A DNA stretch of 64,000 bases from Rhexocercosporidium sp. MPI-PUGE-AT-0058 (GCA_020746875.1 JAGTJL010000005.1:434001-498000), one strand, 5' to 3'; shown: positions 1 through 12,362, counted from the stretch's first letter. The notes: generated by a model from the sequence alone, not told the origin. Numbers and translations are program-made.

Positions 1-1629
1 GTGGACGCTGAAATTGCATGGCACCTTTCTTTTCTAGCATGACAGCCACCAAACGTCAGCACCTGCCCCAGCACCTTGTTAAAGCAGGATTTTCCTCACA
101 ATGCAGTGTATACAAGACAGAGGGTCAGAACTCTCTGTTTTCGTTAATCAATTAGCAAGATATCTATTTATAAATTGGTTTAAGTGCCCAAATTCTACGA
201 GGAGGTGACAGGAGATTTGGAATGTCAAGTGGGATTGGATTTTCATATTGGGGTGCTACGCGAGTAGTGGGCTGGCCGATCTGGAATAGAGGGGTAGACA
301 AAGCATCGCATCACATCTTCACTTACTTGGACATCGTACTTTGCGAGCTCTACATTCATCGCATGTAGATGCTAGTGGCCTTCTCGGTGACACTGTCTTA
401 TTTTGGTCCATCTTGCTCTGGGGCTCCAGCGCTCCACACTCAATGGTTGAGGTTTGGAGAGACCTTGTCAGCTTTGAATGCTTTGTTTGTTGGTGAACTT
501 GACGAAAACACTATGAAGTGGTACTGATCTACTGGATAAATAAGATATGTTTTGAAATTTGACGTACTGCTAGCTGAGTCTAGTAGTGGAAGGCTCTGGC
601 GTTGGGAGCTGAGTGGAAGTGACAGCAACGATTCAGGAAATAAATGTGAGGTTGGGGTCCAAGGCTGTAGCACTGCCACTGCACCCCGCAGCCATGCCCC
701 TCGGTAAGCAATGCCAATTCTTTTCGCATTGCCTCAGTTGCGCAGCTTGACACGACGCAATGCTGGCTGGGCCTTGAGGGCGATACATATTCACGAATAT
801 GTCTCCATTCGCTTTGGAACTGCCGCTCTTTGGAAGGCCAACCAAACTCTCTTCCATAATCAGCTCACAGTTCCCAGCAACGCTCGCAGAACATCACAAG
901 TACAGTGGCCTGGGAGGAAATATTCAGGCGGTTTGACCCACAGAGGTGCGGCATTTGGTGGCCTGACACTTGGCTTGCCTGTCGCGGTTTTAGGTACCTT
1001 TATCGTCCTGCCCTCGATTTGAGCTCTGTGACTATTTTTTGTCGACTTGTTATTGCGTTTTAAGTTTACCATGCAACTACCTATACATTTCTTGTACAGA
1101 AATTCCCTGTTGCATCCATCTGCAAATACTTTCATATAGACGAAACCCTGCTGGCGCGGGTCCAGGGCTTCAGACAGACAATGTAGGCTGAGTATATGAG
1201 AATCCGAACGCCTTCTAAATCATGGATCTGACCTTAGTCTCCTGGTGTAGCTAGGAATGACCCCCAACTCTCGAGTCGTGGCATGAGTAAATGTAGTGAC
1301 TTTGTAAGTTACTTCGTTAAGGATCACATTGGCGCGAACTTCCAGGTTCATTCCCAATATCTCCCCACGCTCCGCAAATCAGACAGGGATGCCGGGGATC
1401 ATCGATTAGACTGTCAGGCTCTTCAGCATATTATCGATTATCCATGGCATGCTCAGTCATGTTCGGATTGGCCATAAAGTGAGCTTCTATTGGCTATGAA
1501 TATTCATTAACCTTCATCGTTGTCCTTTTAGCGGCACAGCTGAATTTAGTATATAGGCTGCAGACTTGCATCTGCCTTTCATTGATACCATTCTTTTGCA
1601 GTTCTACCTTCAGTGTCGTTCAAACCACT
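1..1629. other. Gene-poor left edge, no supported gene
   Basis: Only short open frames on both strands, without recognisable domains, signal peptides or convincing splice-linked continuations. A minus-strand frame near 633-857 contains a few cysteines but has no start context or homology I recognise. I see no RNA gene or repeat here. Confidence 0.5.
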
Positions 1630-2250
1630 ATGGTAACATACGACGAGCCCCAGAGCTTGAAAACTTTTTTCAGGGGGAAAAATGAAGTTGTTGGTGACGG
1701 TTATCATACACCCGTTGAGTGGAAACTTACACGGATCATTGCAGTTATTGCTAGGCGTATCGCTTACGTTGGTATGTGATATTAAACGCCTAACCCTGTG
1801 TGTCTCTATTATATTATAGCTGTCTTCCGTCACCTGATGAAGCGCTAAATATGTTCAACATCTGACTGACAAAATCATGAAAGGCTTGCAAGTAATATTA
1901 TACTTCCTCTCCAGCGTTCTCGTCTAAATATCACAGGGCATACACACGAAGTTTGGGAACTGGCTTCTGACAGAGAATACCTTGGTTGTCGCTGGGATAT
2001 GCCCATTCGTTTGCTACATGACAGTCCTCCTAGGTACGATTCTCTAGGTTTTGAACGCCTTTTGAAGCTTTGGAACACCACTGACTAACCACATCTAAGT
2101 CGTAGAGGGGTTACTATTGGTGGAGCTTTGTTTTTGATTATATCTAGTGTAGTTATGGCTACCTCTTATTCACTTGGCTCGGGTATTACTTCTATGGGTA
2201 TCGGTGGTGTTGAAGCAACAATTTGTGAACTAACTGCTATCGCTGGGTAA
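1630..2250 (+). pseudogene. Remnant of an MFS (TRI12-like) transporter
   Basis: The best piece is the frame at 2101-2250, which begins RRGVTIGGALFLIISSVV and ends GVEATICELTAIAG. In fungal TRI12-type major facilitator efflux pumps a 'GRR...' motif after TM2/3 is followed by a glycine-rich helix ending in an 'ELTALAG'-like sequence, which this resembles. A polar N-terminal frame begins at about 1630 and is followed by hydrophobic fragments around 1925-2040, but no splicing pattern I tried joins them cleanly. After 2250 the similarity stops; GGGTAAGA at about 2245 could be an intron donor, but I find no later transporter exon. TRI12-type pumps are normally about 550-600 aa, so most of the protein is missing. 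I read it as a truncated, decaying gene; a poorly resolved multi-exon gene is the alternative. Confidence 0.35.
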
Positions 2251-2824
2251 GAATCACGATTGCTCTTATCGTCAAAGAAAGGAAGACAAGTTCTACTTGG
2301 CTGTGCGGGATGCAGGCAGACGTCATTGATTTATTTTTGTCGTTTCAAGCGAAGCCAAGCAAGGCGGTTTCACCACGCTCATCAATAAGGGCGGGAAACG
2401 ACATGCTAGTTAATAGAGGGCGGCCTACAGGGATAGACCACCGATTAGCATATACACCTTGTTCCGAAGCATCAACGACTTTTTGATAGTTGGTACAGTC
2501 CCTTACAGTGTAGTTTCGGAATCCTTGGCTTTAGTTTGAATAAGGTTACAATCGAAACCTTTTCTTGAGGTCTATGCTCGTTGAGTATTAGTATGTAAAG
2601 AACCCCACGGGAATGCTGTAGACCCTGAGAATATCTTTTGAAAGAACATTGCGCACAGTCTCGGGGGACCTTGCAATAGCATGTTATTCCGGCTCTTGGC
2701 ACAAACAGACTGTACATAAGCCGGTTCAGCCAAGCCAGTTGAAATATCGATAGCCATGCATTCAAGAAAGAGGTCAAACTTGGCGCTTTTTAATCTGCCG
2801 ATCAGCTCACAATCCGTAAGCATG
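2251..2824. other. Spacer between transporter remnant and transposon
   Basis: Contains two overlapping minus-strand frames (about 2472-2874) of unknown meaning. One of them runs into the transposon inverted repeat, which makes it unlikely to be a native gene. Nothing else is supported. Confidence 0.4.
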
Positions 2825-2826
2825 TA

Positions 2827-2854
2827 CAGTCCCCCCCCCCGTCCCAACGTTATT
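2827..2854. repeat. Left terminal inverted repeat
   Basis: 28 bp beginning CAGTCCCC and ending CCCAACGTTATT; preceded by the TA at 2825-2826. Matches the reverse complement of 5115-5142 except for one base in the C run. Confidence 0.93.
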
Positions 2855-3029
2855 CGGTGGAGACAATTTGCCACCGAACCTAGCCGAAATAAGTAGAAAT
2901 CAAGGCCGCTTCAACACGAACAAGGATACTTACGTATAATAGTTTTTAAGGGCAAATTCAAGGTTAATAAAGGTACCCAAGTTCAAAATTAAGTAAATTT
3001 ATTCTCGCCTATTATAAAAGAGTGACTAT

Positions 3030-4900
3030 ATAAAATAACGTAATTAAAATAATATATTCAAAAGACTCAAATCTACCTAATACTTCGTATAACCTCTTTC
3101 AGCTTCGACTACTTGTTATATCCTAATAGGTATACTTATACAAAGCTTGCGGAGGAAGTCTTCCGAGACATTTTCCTAAGCTTTATATACTGCTGCCTTT
3201 AATACCTTACTTTTAATATTAAAGGGTTTCTTTCGCTGAATCTAGTCCTTTATATATTTCCATACGTGCTCAATTGGATTCATATTTAGTGAGTATACTG
3301 GCTATATAAGTGGAGTTATACCGAATACTTTAAAAGCAGCAGTCATAAAACGAGCTTTATGTCCGGGTGCGTTATTATATATAAACTAAAAGTCTAATTC
3401 AGGGTGGGCTTTTATAAATCCACGTATAACTAAAAGCATATAAGCTTAATATAATGTTTATTAAAGTAAGTATATATTTAAATATATAAAAGAGTAACTT
3501 ATAGCTGTAATCTTGCCTTAAGCCTTCTTTTAAATAATACCAAGACCTCGGATTGTGCCGACAAAATAACCCTAAAACATTTATCCAGGCTTTCTCTTAT
3601 TCCGTTTAACGACGGCATCTTTATCTTATTCCTTATGTTATATTCGAGTAACTTAAAGTCGCCCGTGGATGCCTCTTGTCACTTAAGTTTCATTACTCCA
3701 AAAAATCCGGAATTAGTTAATCTATGTTTAATTTAAGTGGAATTAAGTAAATTCAAGCCGGGCCTTTTTATTTTATAGTTTAAGAGGTAGCCGGACTCGA
3801 GAAACTCGTCGGGAATAGCTTTCTTTATTAAGGGCCGACTTAATTGCTTTTAAATTATACGAAATACTAAGATTTAGACGGCTTAGGATATCTACTTATT
3901 TAATAAGGCGATAAGAAAGGGATACCCGAATCTAATTAATAAGTCTCTTTCGATATCTGGTTCTAAAGTATATTCCCGATTTCATAGGTCTTTAAGGGGT
4001 CAGAATATGTTCTAAGGCATACTAGATTTACCGAAATGTTATGCCCAGACTAAGCTCTTTTCGAATATCAAATCTATTAAAGCTTAGTTTATATTATACT
4101 ACTAGATTAACATAGAAAAGTACCTTTGAATTAATACTTATTATAAGTTAAACCCAAATTCGATTATCCCGAGTTAAAAGATTAACACGTGCAAATGCCT
4201 CCGACTCCTAACTCGTAGTAATAATATTTAGATTAAAAGCAATTTGTTTATTTTAAAAATAACATCGCTCAGTTAGTATTGTATCCTCAAGTACTTCTCC
4301 TACGTTAAATGAAGTAAAAGGTACCTCAGGGCTAAAGAGTAAGGCTCTGCTATTACTTGTCTAATGCAGAGCATTAAAACCAAACTCTTGATTAATATTA
4401 ATAATTTGACTTGGCGGGGTAGTAAGTGCTTAAGTAGGCTAAGTCTCTATAAATAAAAGAGGTCCAAGAGGTAGAGTTATATATAAAGATATAAGCAAAA
4501 GAGCTAAAGGACTATCGTCGTTAATAGAAATAATGCTTTCGGCTTTAGAATCCGGAATTTCTTTTACTTTTAAACTAAAGGTTTCATTAACTACGAAAGT
4601 AAGATCTATAGTAAGTATTTTATATATCAAATTGAATGTAAAGTGACTTGTGTTTAATTTAATAAGAAAAGTAAGAGGAAAGAGTACTTATATATATTTA
4701 ATTTCCTTAATATCTTCGTTTTATAACTTTATTACTTAGTAATATTTCGTTATAATTATATAAAAATAAAGTTATTAACGTAGACTTCTTAAATATTAAG
4801 CTTTAATTTAAAAATCTCACTAAATATTAAAATTATTAACGTTATAATAACGAAATTATTATACTTTATTCACTTATTATCGAGCATCGTGCTTAAATTT
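3030..4900 (-). pseudogene. Dead DDE transposase of the Tc1/mariner element
   Basis: Reading on the minus strand through about 3390-3240, the catalytic block IYNNAPGHKARF is followed, in the same frame, by PVYSLNMNPIEHVWKYIKD. The first N of YNN sits where the second catalytic aspartate of mariner transposases stands (DNAPGH), so the active site is mutated D to N. An in-frame TAG replaces the usual Trp just before PVYS. Counting from the mutated Asp to the Glu of NPIE gives 34 intervening residues, the DD34E spacing of Tc1/mariner. Upstream (towards 4900) only scattered fragments can be read because stops are dense. Bounds are approximate. Confidence 0.8.
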
Positions 4901-5114
4901 GGTCCGAAACATCCGGGCATCAATTAAATTAAAGAAATCAAGGTAATAAACACCTGAAAAAGGTTATTTAATGTCGTAAGATGAAACCTAAGTATAATAT
5001 TATTAAAGCTACGTTGTTATGATAATCCTGCATTAATTTAGTAGTGTATTTACCCTAGCAACGATAAGGGGGCCCGTAGCAATACAAAAGCGGCTGCCAA
5101 GACCCGTCCCACCT

Positions 5115-5142
5115 AATAACGTTGGGACGGGGGGAGGGACTG
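5115..5142. repeat. Right terminal inverted repeat
   Basis: 28 bp, AATAACGTTGGGACGG... ending GGGACTG, followed by TA at 5143-5144. It is the inverted partner of 2827-2854. Confidence 0.93.
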
Positions 5143-5144
5143 TA

Positions 5145-6514
5145 TATAATTACCGTTTAGACAACAACTTACTGCACGTACCAAACCCAACACTTCCACG
5201 ATGATATTCAATTGAAATAATCCAGGAAAAGCCCAATCGCGAAAAGCATACCCAATTAACCCAAAGCCAGATTGTCCGCCAGATTGCAACACTCCTTAAA
5301 AGCGCAGTTTTCATCGTGTTTACTTTTCCTTGAGCCCTGCCAAGACTTTAGCCGAACTCTGTCTTCCCAACTTATCTGTCTCATTGATATAGGACACGGG
5401 GAAGTCGAAGGCCCGCTGTTAGATTATGCTACCAAATTACAGATCCCCAGGGAGGAGTGTTTCGTCAGTTCCCTACTTGTCACACTAGATCCATTAAATA
5501 AACGAATCTAAATCTGGAGAGGTGCGGAAAGCAGAAGCATTGAATATTGCTCCAAGAGATCTGCATGAAGTTCGCGCAGCAGACATTAGGACAAAGGCAA
5601 ACACTCGTCCTAGATCACGACATACAGGAATGACCAGAAACTTACACACCCCACACTGCCTTCATCTTCAGTGGCCTATCTCTCAGCGGAATCTCCATGA
5701 TGCTTAGATACCAAGGCCACCACGCACAATCAACGTTTGCTCCGCCAATCGTAGGTAGTGCCTCAAAACTCAAGTCTCTTGACTAATTTCCTAGCATCTG
5801 CACAGCACAACCCCGACGAATGCGACGTGCCACAAATAATCTTAAATCTAGATCTGCCCAACGAGAGACCAGTATTAACAGCATATGCCACGCATATCAT
5901 TGGAAACTTGGCTACGCGTCATGGAACAAATCAAACAGACAACCAGGACTACCGATGATATTCATCAAATCTCCGGCATGGCCTGGAAGCCCACATGCAA
6001 CAATATTTTGGAAAACAGAGACTGGCGAATGTTCAGGCACGCTACGATTCTTGAACCCCGAGCAGAGGAAAGTGGGATGTAACAGAGCACACAATCTCTA
6101 ATCACTCACCACCTCAGTTGCATATTTCTATCATGGTTATGGTCAAAGAAAGGCAAGAACTATGCTTCAGTGTATCTTATTTGTCTGTATTGACAGTCTT
6201 AGCAAACTGTTGCTTCTCAGCTCACGCCCCCATCCGTTTCTGATGAACTCCAGATGCCAACCATCGACCTTTTGTGTGACGTCTTCCCTCTCAGTAGAGC
6301 TATAAGCTCAAGTCGAACCCAGTCAACCAGCCAAGCTAGCTATTTATTCAGCAAAGCAGAAAGAAAACAAAAACAAGTGTGCAAATATCCGCGTTTTCGC
6401 TTGCTCGCACCCGTATGCTTGTATTTGTGACAGTGAAGAATGAAACTATTCGTACAATATTGGTATGTGTCGCCACGAGCCTTTGGTGGAATGCGGAGCG
6501 ATTTCGTTGGCCGT
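5145..6514. other. Gene-poor flank right of the transposon
   Basis: Several short plus-strand frames (5272-5511, 5522-5707, 5758-6101) read like protein in places, for example a stretch containing LQIPREECFVSSLL, but I could not join them by introns or assign a family. They may be debris of a decayed gene. The last few hundred bases are presumably the 3' region of the kinase gene that ends at 6515. Confidence 0.4.
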
Positions 6515-9500
6515 TCAGTTCGATGGACCTTCGTCGGAAGAATGCTCGAATTTGATGGTCTTGTTTGATCGAGCCAACTTCTCTTGCTTCTCACGCTCCG
6601 CCGCCTTCTTTTCCTCCTTCTCGCGACGGTGGATGTCTTTAATTATAGCCTGCTCCTCAACTAGACAAGTCTCATCCAATTCGTCTAGATATTCCCCTTC
6701 CTGGAGAAGCCGAAACGGGTTATTCGGCTTCCTGGCCTCCTTGGATGTGCCCCAGTAGCATTCGAACTTCAGACGAGTCTGTTGCTCAGGTGCTTGCCAA
6801 ACGGTAATGATGTCGCCGTACTTCAGCTCACCCCAATGCTTAGACTTTGTGCTTGGGTTCTGGCGATCGTGGCAAGGCACATTAACGCCGTTGACCCAAA
6901 TTCCAGACGAAGCTTTACTTGAGATAAAGAACTTCATGTCTTGATCTTTCTCATGCCAAACATGATTGGGATGGATTGTAGGCTGCTTGTTCCTGTAGAA
7001 TCCTGGCTTGAAGAGGAATATCTTGAAAGCGTACTTCGGAATCCGGATTTCTTGACTATTGGCATAACGAACAGTTGCCTCATATCCGCGACCCCAGCTG
7101 GTAATAGAGTCGACGATGTTGAGGGAAATCGTGGGCAAGCAGCTGTCGAGTGTCGATACAAATTTGGCAAGAATGCGCTTTGGGGGTTGGAAATCATTAC
7201 CAACAACAGGCTGAGGATAGCTTGGAGGTGGAGTAGGCTTGAAATCGACCATCGTCGAAACCTTGGATGGATGGGCAGTCGAAGGTAGAAATTCGTCTCG
7301 AGTGTCATGCTTAGGTTGGCCAGTGGAAGTTGCACTCTGGCCATGATTATTGCTAGTGCCCGCAAGTTGTCTGTCATCACGCTTCATTAGCATTCGCCGC
7401 CCTTCTTCCTTTGTAGGTTCCGAATGGGCTCGCTCGGGTTCCAAAGAGGGACTTCTGCTGCTTCGAAAACTCTCCATTGTGACGTCAAAGGTCTTTTGTC
7501 CGTGCATAAATTTCTCGCCCTTACTCTCCGCAATGTCTTGATACGCTCTGAAGTCCGATGTCAACATTCGAGGGTAGTTATTGTGATGCGTCGCTTTGTC
7601 TTTTGGGTCCCAAAAAGTGCTCGGAGGGACAGGAATATCGATTTCACGCTTGGATTTAAACCGCTTCTTTGAAGGTTGGTCTGCCGGTCTCCAAATTCCA
7701 TCGTCATCACAGTCTTCCTCACGAGGTCTCCGAAGACTGACTGTCACATCTCGGATTTCTTCGGTTGCTGTACCTGGACTCTCCGCTCTAGGAGATGTAG
7801 CCGATGCAGGTGATTGCATGTTGAGGTGGCCTACCATCGATTCCGCGCCCATCAAGCTCGATGATCTGACGGCCCTGCCATCGTTTTCTGGATTTCTGAT
7901 AGCACCATTGGCGATTGTGGAAGGGTGCATAATGGTAGGGATAGCGGTCGACGGGGCAGGATCGCTTTGAGCTCGGCCATCATTTTGATGTGGGCTTTGC
8001 GTATATTGAGAGTCTCGAGAATAATCGGACAGCATGCTCTGATGATTGTCGGCCGGAAGGGGAAGGTTCAAGTGATCGAAAGGAATGGCGCCGGAGCTTC
8101 CTACCGCAGAAATATTAACTTCTCCGAATAAGCGACCGTTGGTGTGGTTGGTGGCCTCATCCAAGAACCCATAGCTCTCGTTTCCATTAGAATTAGCCTC
8201 GCTGGTGTCGAAACTGCTTGGTATTTCCCGCTGCTGGATTTCAGTCACATCGCTCAAATTCTCATCCATTATGTCTTCTGCTTCTTCGACCTCTGAATCG
8301 TTGGGCTGTATGCTCAACTGAGACGCGCCTTCCTCGAGCTGTGGGTCAATAAGCCCGGCACCGATTAAGGCGACCTCGTCTTCTATGGATGTTTCGAAGC
8401 TCTCTACACCAAGCAACCAAGGGCTGCTTTCTAATTGATCGATAGTAGCACGATTCTCTGGGTGTACATGAAGCATACTTCTGACAAATCGGATTCCGTG
8501 CTCAGATACACCCGCTCTTTGAAGTGGTCGAACGTCGAGGTGGCCTGTCATGATATTATTGAGCAGCTCTTGATAACTGGTGCCATTTTTGACAGGATAT
8601 GGAGGGAAAGTGCAAAGGGAGTAGAATAGTACGCCAGCAAGAGACCATATATCAACAGCATGCCCATAGCGTTGGGGTGGAAGTGATCTCTTGTCCTTGC
8701 CTCGGAAGTTCCTGATGCCATGATTATCATACTCGCGGTATTCCGAGTAGACTTCGGGAGCGCAATAGAGTAGTGTGCCACAGAAGGTTCGCAGAAAGGT
8801 TTCTTCGCTAGTAATCATCTTCGATAAGCCGAAATCGGTGAGCTTGACGTGGAAAGGGTCTCGGCTGTGAATGAGGATGTTGTCTGGCTTGACATCACGG
8901 TGTGTAATTCCACCCTGGTGTAAGTACTTTAGCGCGCTCAGAAGCTGGCCGGCGATGGTCTTGACATCCTCTTCTCGTAATGATCCATACTGGCTAACCA
9001 AGCTACCAAGATCTCCGCCTGGAACAAATTCCATGATGATGTAGAGATACTCTTCCCAATCGACATGTTCGATATACTGGACGATGTTGGACTGGAGAAA
9101 ATCAGCGATTTAAAGATAACAGGACTGAAATCCTACTTACGTGCTTGATGCGTTGCATGATCCTCATCTCGTTTTCAACCTTCTGATCTAGAATGCCATT
9201 CTTCATAAAGCGTCTCTTCTCGAGCTCCTTGGCAGCATATGGAACCCCATCGAACTTGGCGGTGAGCTTGTAGACGATAGCGAATGCGCCCTTCCCAATG
9301 GTGCCGATTTTGTTGTACTTGGCACCGCCTCTCCATTCTCTTACTGTTCTTCCAACGGAAGCAATTGAGCGATTTGGAGTGGTATTTTCCTGAGTTTTGG
9401 GGAAGAGGTTGGGCTTCGAAAGTCAGCAGATATCACGTTTTACAGAACTTGATTTGCGACGTACAGGATCTCTTTTAGTCATGCCACCTGGACCTGCACG

Positions 9501-10340
9501 AGGAGCACCCTTTGCACGAAAGTTGCCCATGCGGAGGAAATACGCTGTCAGGTTTTGCTGGAACTTTTCGTCGCTGTCAGCGTCTCGATTCGGAATGCGG
9601 ACGACGAATCTATAATCCTCCTCCGGGGGTGTCATGGTGAGAGTGATGACTGAGCCTTTTGAGAGGGTGTGACGAAATTTGAGGCCGTTCTCCTTCTCTT
9701 TTCCGCGCAACAGAGTACCATCGATCGCAGTTCCGTTTGTGGACTGGTCCTCCAACATGATGATGCCATACTCATTGATGTATATTCTGAAGTGTATATT
9801 GCTGATGCGTCTCGAGGCCTCATTCCTACCCAAAACGAAGTCGCAACGTCCGCCGTTGCGTCCAAACTGAAATCCACCCATAGGATCCTTGAGTCTGCAG
9901 GTTAGTCGCAGAGCAATGTCACAAGAGACCAGTCCATCTTCGGCCAATTGACTAGAATTTATCTCGTCCTCGCTCGAGTTCTTCTCTCGGATTCTGACAT
10001 TGTTGTCGGTTCGGATTGTATTCTCGGGGGCTTCTTCGTGGATTAATGCAGCGGCGCGGCAGGCTGGAAGAGTTGCAGGGTGGAGGATACAGAAGACATC
10101 GGCCAGTTGGTCGTCGCTCAGACCCGATCCTGGTTGTCCGAGTCTTCGAGGATCGGTCACCAATTGGGTTGCTACCCAGTAAGGGTCGTAAGCATATGAA
10201 GTTCGTGCGTGGGGTGGAAAGCTAGGTTGCGAGAGAAAAGAAGAGGGAAGGGCAAAATCAAGAGGGGTGAAGGGTAGAGCAGTACCTGGCTGAGTAGGCT
10301 GAGAAAGCTGAGTAAGCTTCTCTGTAGCTTCCTCATCCAT
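6515..10340 (-). CDS. rad53: Two-FHA checkpoint kinase, Rad53/Chk2 (Cds1) family
   Basis: Three exons (minus strand): 10340-9465, 9413-9141 and 9091-6515; introns start GTACGT and GTAAGT; 1241 aa. Domain order is an N-terminal SQ/TQ cluster (LTQLSQPTQ, residues 9-17), FHA1 (about 150-250; FGR, SNIH and STNGT signatures), a Ser/Thr kinase (about 325-610) and a second FHA-like domain (about 1030-1160). Kinase landmarks: GKGAFAIVYK glycine loop, YAAKELEKRR Lys, HRDVKPDN catalytic loop, DFG, and RTFCGTLLYCAPEV activation segment. In yeast and fission yeast this kinase is phosphorylated at SQ/TQ sites by ATR-type Mec1/Rad3, binds phospho-adaptors through FHA domains, and enforces the DNA damage/replication checkpoint in the nucleus. 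The two-FHA architecture separates it from single-FHA Chk2 relatives. A low-complexity linker of about 400 aa between kinase and FHA2 makes it longer than the yeast protein. The start is the first ATG before the SQ/TQ cluster. Confidence 0.93.
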
Positions 10341-11630
10341 CGTGAAGATGTTTGGTTGGGAGTGTGGTTTTGTTGGAGCAGAGCTACAGAGTTGTAGACC
10401 TGGAAATCTTCAGCACTTCGCTTTTTCTCCTAACCTCACGATGACATCGTCAGTTGGGTATTCTAGGCAGCAATGGAGATGTCGGGAACATGAACTAAAT
10501 GGTGAGCTCGCCTCGGTTCAGTCTGCAGCATCGAGAAGTTGTAGAAGTTGTGAATATAAAGGTTGAGGGAGGAAGCTGCCTAAGAGATCAAGCTTGACTG
10601 CTGGGTAGGTCTTGACGAAGGTGTGAAGTTTAGAATGGTTTATAGATGGCAGAGATCGTTCAAAGAGCGGAAGAAGACGGAAAGTCCTCGCAGATGTTGG
10701 TCACGTCGAGATACATAGAAGTGAGGGTTGCTGCCGTTGCTGTGAATCCGAGTATTAGTAAATGGTCTCCCAGCAACCAGAACCGCACCAGGAAAGTTTA
10801 CATTGCCTCGTTTGGCGCACAACTTTGCCCTGGACGGGCCCACCACAACTGGTGATTCTGGCACGGTGTATAGAGTGTGGTCGTGACTGACCAGGTCACT
10901 TGCAGCAGGAGGAAATAATTCAAAGATCACTCGCAAGTGAGGGATGCATGCGGCTGTCTTAAACTCGACTTGGGTCGCGGAGCGGAATAACTTAAGGCAA
11001 CACGCTAGGGTTCCCCGCCTTATTGGACATGGACATGGGAAAGCAGGGGAGCGAGAGCGAGAGCCGCACAAGGGGGGTCTTCGCAAACAGTACTATTCTG
11101 ACTTCTGCATCATTCCTTAGATCGTATTTCGAATGCTGGGATGTGTTGAGAGGAGTCCAAGATGTATGTAGGCATGTTACTTATACGTTACTTATACGAT
11201 AGATGTTGAATCTATTTGGAGCCACTGGCACTAACCCCCACAGTTTGTCCTCCTTAAAACCCCTTTCTTGTGTCACTTACTTTTCCCCCATCCTCACGTT
11301 ATGTCCGAGATTCGGAACCGCTTTTGACAAACATCTGCTCTCCATTTGTTGGAACTACCGAGTACTTCAAGATGGGGTCATGAGGGAAGTTGGAGTTAAG
11401 ACTAAAAACTTTGCTCTGAAAGCAGCGATCTATTGACGAATAGGAACATGCATATGTATGCGAAAGAACAATGAACGTCGCTGCTCGTATCCCAACCATA
11501 ATGCCAAAGGACCTACACTCCAGGGACACCACCTCCAAACGCCACACAAATGCTTATGCTAGTCGTGATATCATTCCCCTTACCAGAACGCCCCGTCTAA
11601 ATCATACCCGGCCTCCCTTTCCCCTATAGT
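10341..11630. other. Intergenic, upstream of the rad53 gene
   Basis: Holds the kinase promoter/leader and the 3' flank of the next minus-strand gene. A 148-codon minus frame (10640-11086) is Pro/Arg/Ser-rich with no domain; I do not accept it. No RNA gene seen. Confidence 0.5.
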
Positions 11631-12362
11631 TCATCTCTTGCCTCCTTTTCTTGTACCCATCTTCTCATTCTTGTCCTTAGCTGGGGTGGCTGGCAAGGAA
11701 CCTACGCCAGTAGGAAGAAGTTGACCTCCTGGACCTAGCCGCTGAGGAGATCCTTCCGGTGGGTTCCGCAGTTGTGCGGTGTGTAGCTTATCGAGGGAGT
11801 CTCCAACAACGGCGTATTGGTCCCAATTGATGTGTGGCATGCGCACAACGTCTTGCGGTTTGGGCAGCTTCTCCCATGCTTTGCTTTCCTCCGGTTTTGT
11901 CGACTCGTCCATATCCTCGTCTTCCTCCTCGTCGTCAGGTGCAAGGCCCATAAAGGTGTCTCCTTTCTGTTTGATCTCCCCAGCTTGCAAGGCCCTTATG
12001 AATTCATCTGGGTCTTGGAGTCCACGTTCCTTTGTCCGTTGCAGCGACTTGATATCTTCCGTCGCAATGCGCGCCTGCATCATCAGGATCGAGATCGCAG
12101 ATTTGGTTGCCAGCACATCTGGATTCTCGTCGAATTTGATAGGCTCCGGCGCAGGTGCTGCGACAGCTATCTGAGGTGGTTGTGAGTGGGTGTATGTTTG
12201 CCTGCCATTCTGCACTGGTCGCGCCGCTCTCAATGTTGGGGTAATGGGAGAAACGGGCGGTCGCACAGGGGACGCGGACCGCGACTTGGAAGTTGAAGCT
12301 GGAGAGTGCCCATCAGGACGTGTGATCTTGGTGGGCGACGTGTTGACTGTGAGGGATGGCAT
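11631..12362 (-). CDS. Conserved-looking acidic/proline-rich protein of unknown function
   Basis: A single exon of 243 aa. The first 75 residues are Ser/Pro/Thr-rich and basic (KSRSASPVRPPVSP), then comes a predicted helical segment (about 80-130, DVLATKSAISILMMQARIATEDIKSLQRTKE), an acidic patch (DDEEEDEDMDE, about 145-155), a compact motif INWDQYAVVGDSLDKLH (about 180-196) and a basic tail. No signal peptide or membrane segment. The composition suggests a nuclear or chromatin-associated role, but that is inference; I do not recognise the family. It lies about 1.3 kb upstream of the kinase gene on the same strand and has its own ATG preceded by a long leader. The ordered, repeat-free central block argues that it is a real gene. 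Confidence 0.72.
   Translation of the reverse strand: MPSLTVNTSPTKITRPDGHSPASTSKSRSASPVRPPVSPITPTLRAARPVQNGRQTYTHSQPPQIAVAAPAPEPIKFDENPDVLATKSAISILMMQARIATEDIKSLQRTKERGLQDPDEFIRALQAGEIKQKGDTFMGLAPDDEEEDEDMDESTKPEESKAWEKLPKPQDVVRMPHINWDQYAVVGDSLDKLHTAQLRNPPEGSPQRLGPGGQLLPTGVGSLPATPAKDKNEKMGTRKGGKR

Larger units (their letters stand above)
2827..5142 (-). mobile_element. Tc1/mariner-superfamily transposon, RIP-degraded
   Basis: The 2316-bp element is bounded by 28-bp terminal inverted repeats (2827-2854 and 5115-5142) that match at 27 of 28 positions, start with CAGT and contain a C-rich run. Both ends are flanked by TA (2825-2826 and 5143-5144), the target duplication expected of Tc1/mariner. 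The interior is strongly AT-rich and full of stops. On the minus strand around 3240-3390 a transposase C-terminal region is readable, including NPIEHVWKYIKD and NNAPGHKARF. The pattern of TGG to TAG and D to N changes is what repeat-induced point mutation (G to A on the sense strand) would produce. The element is certainly non-autonomous now. Its family (Fot/pogo versus other fungal mariner lineages) cannot be fixed by eye. Confidence 0.9.

Noticed and set aside
10640..11086. 148-codon minus-strand frame upstream of rad53
   Set aside because: Low-complexity Pro/Arg/Ser composition, no domain, no splicing continuation.
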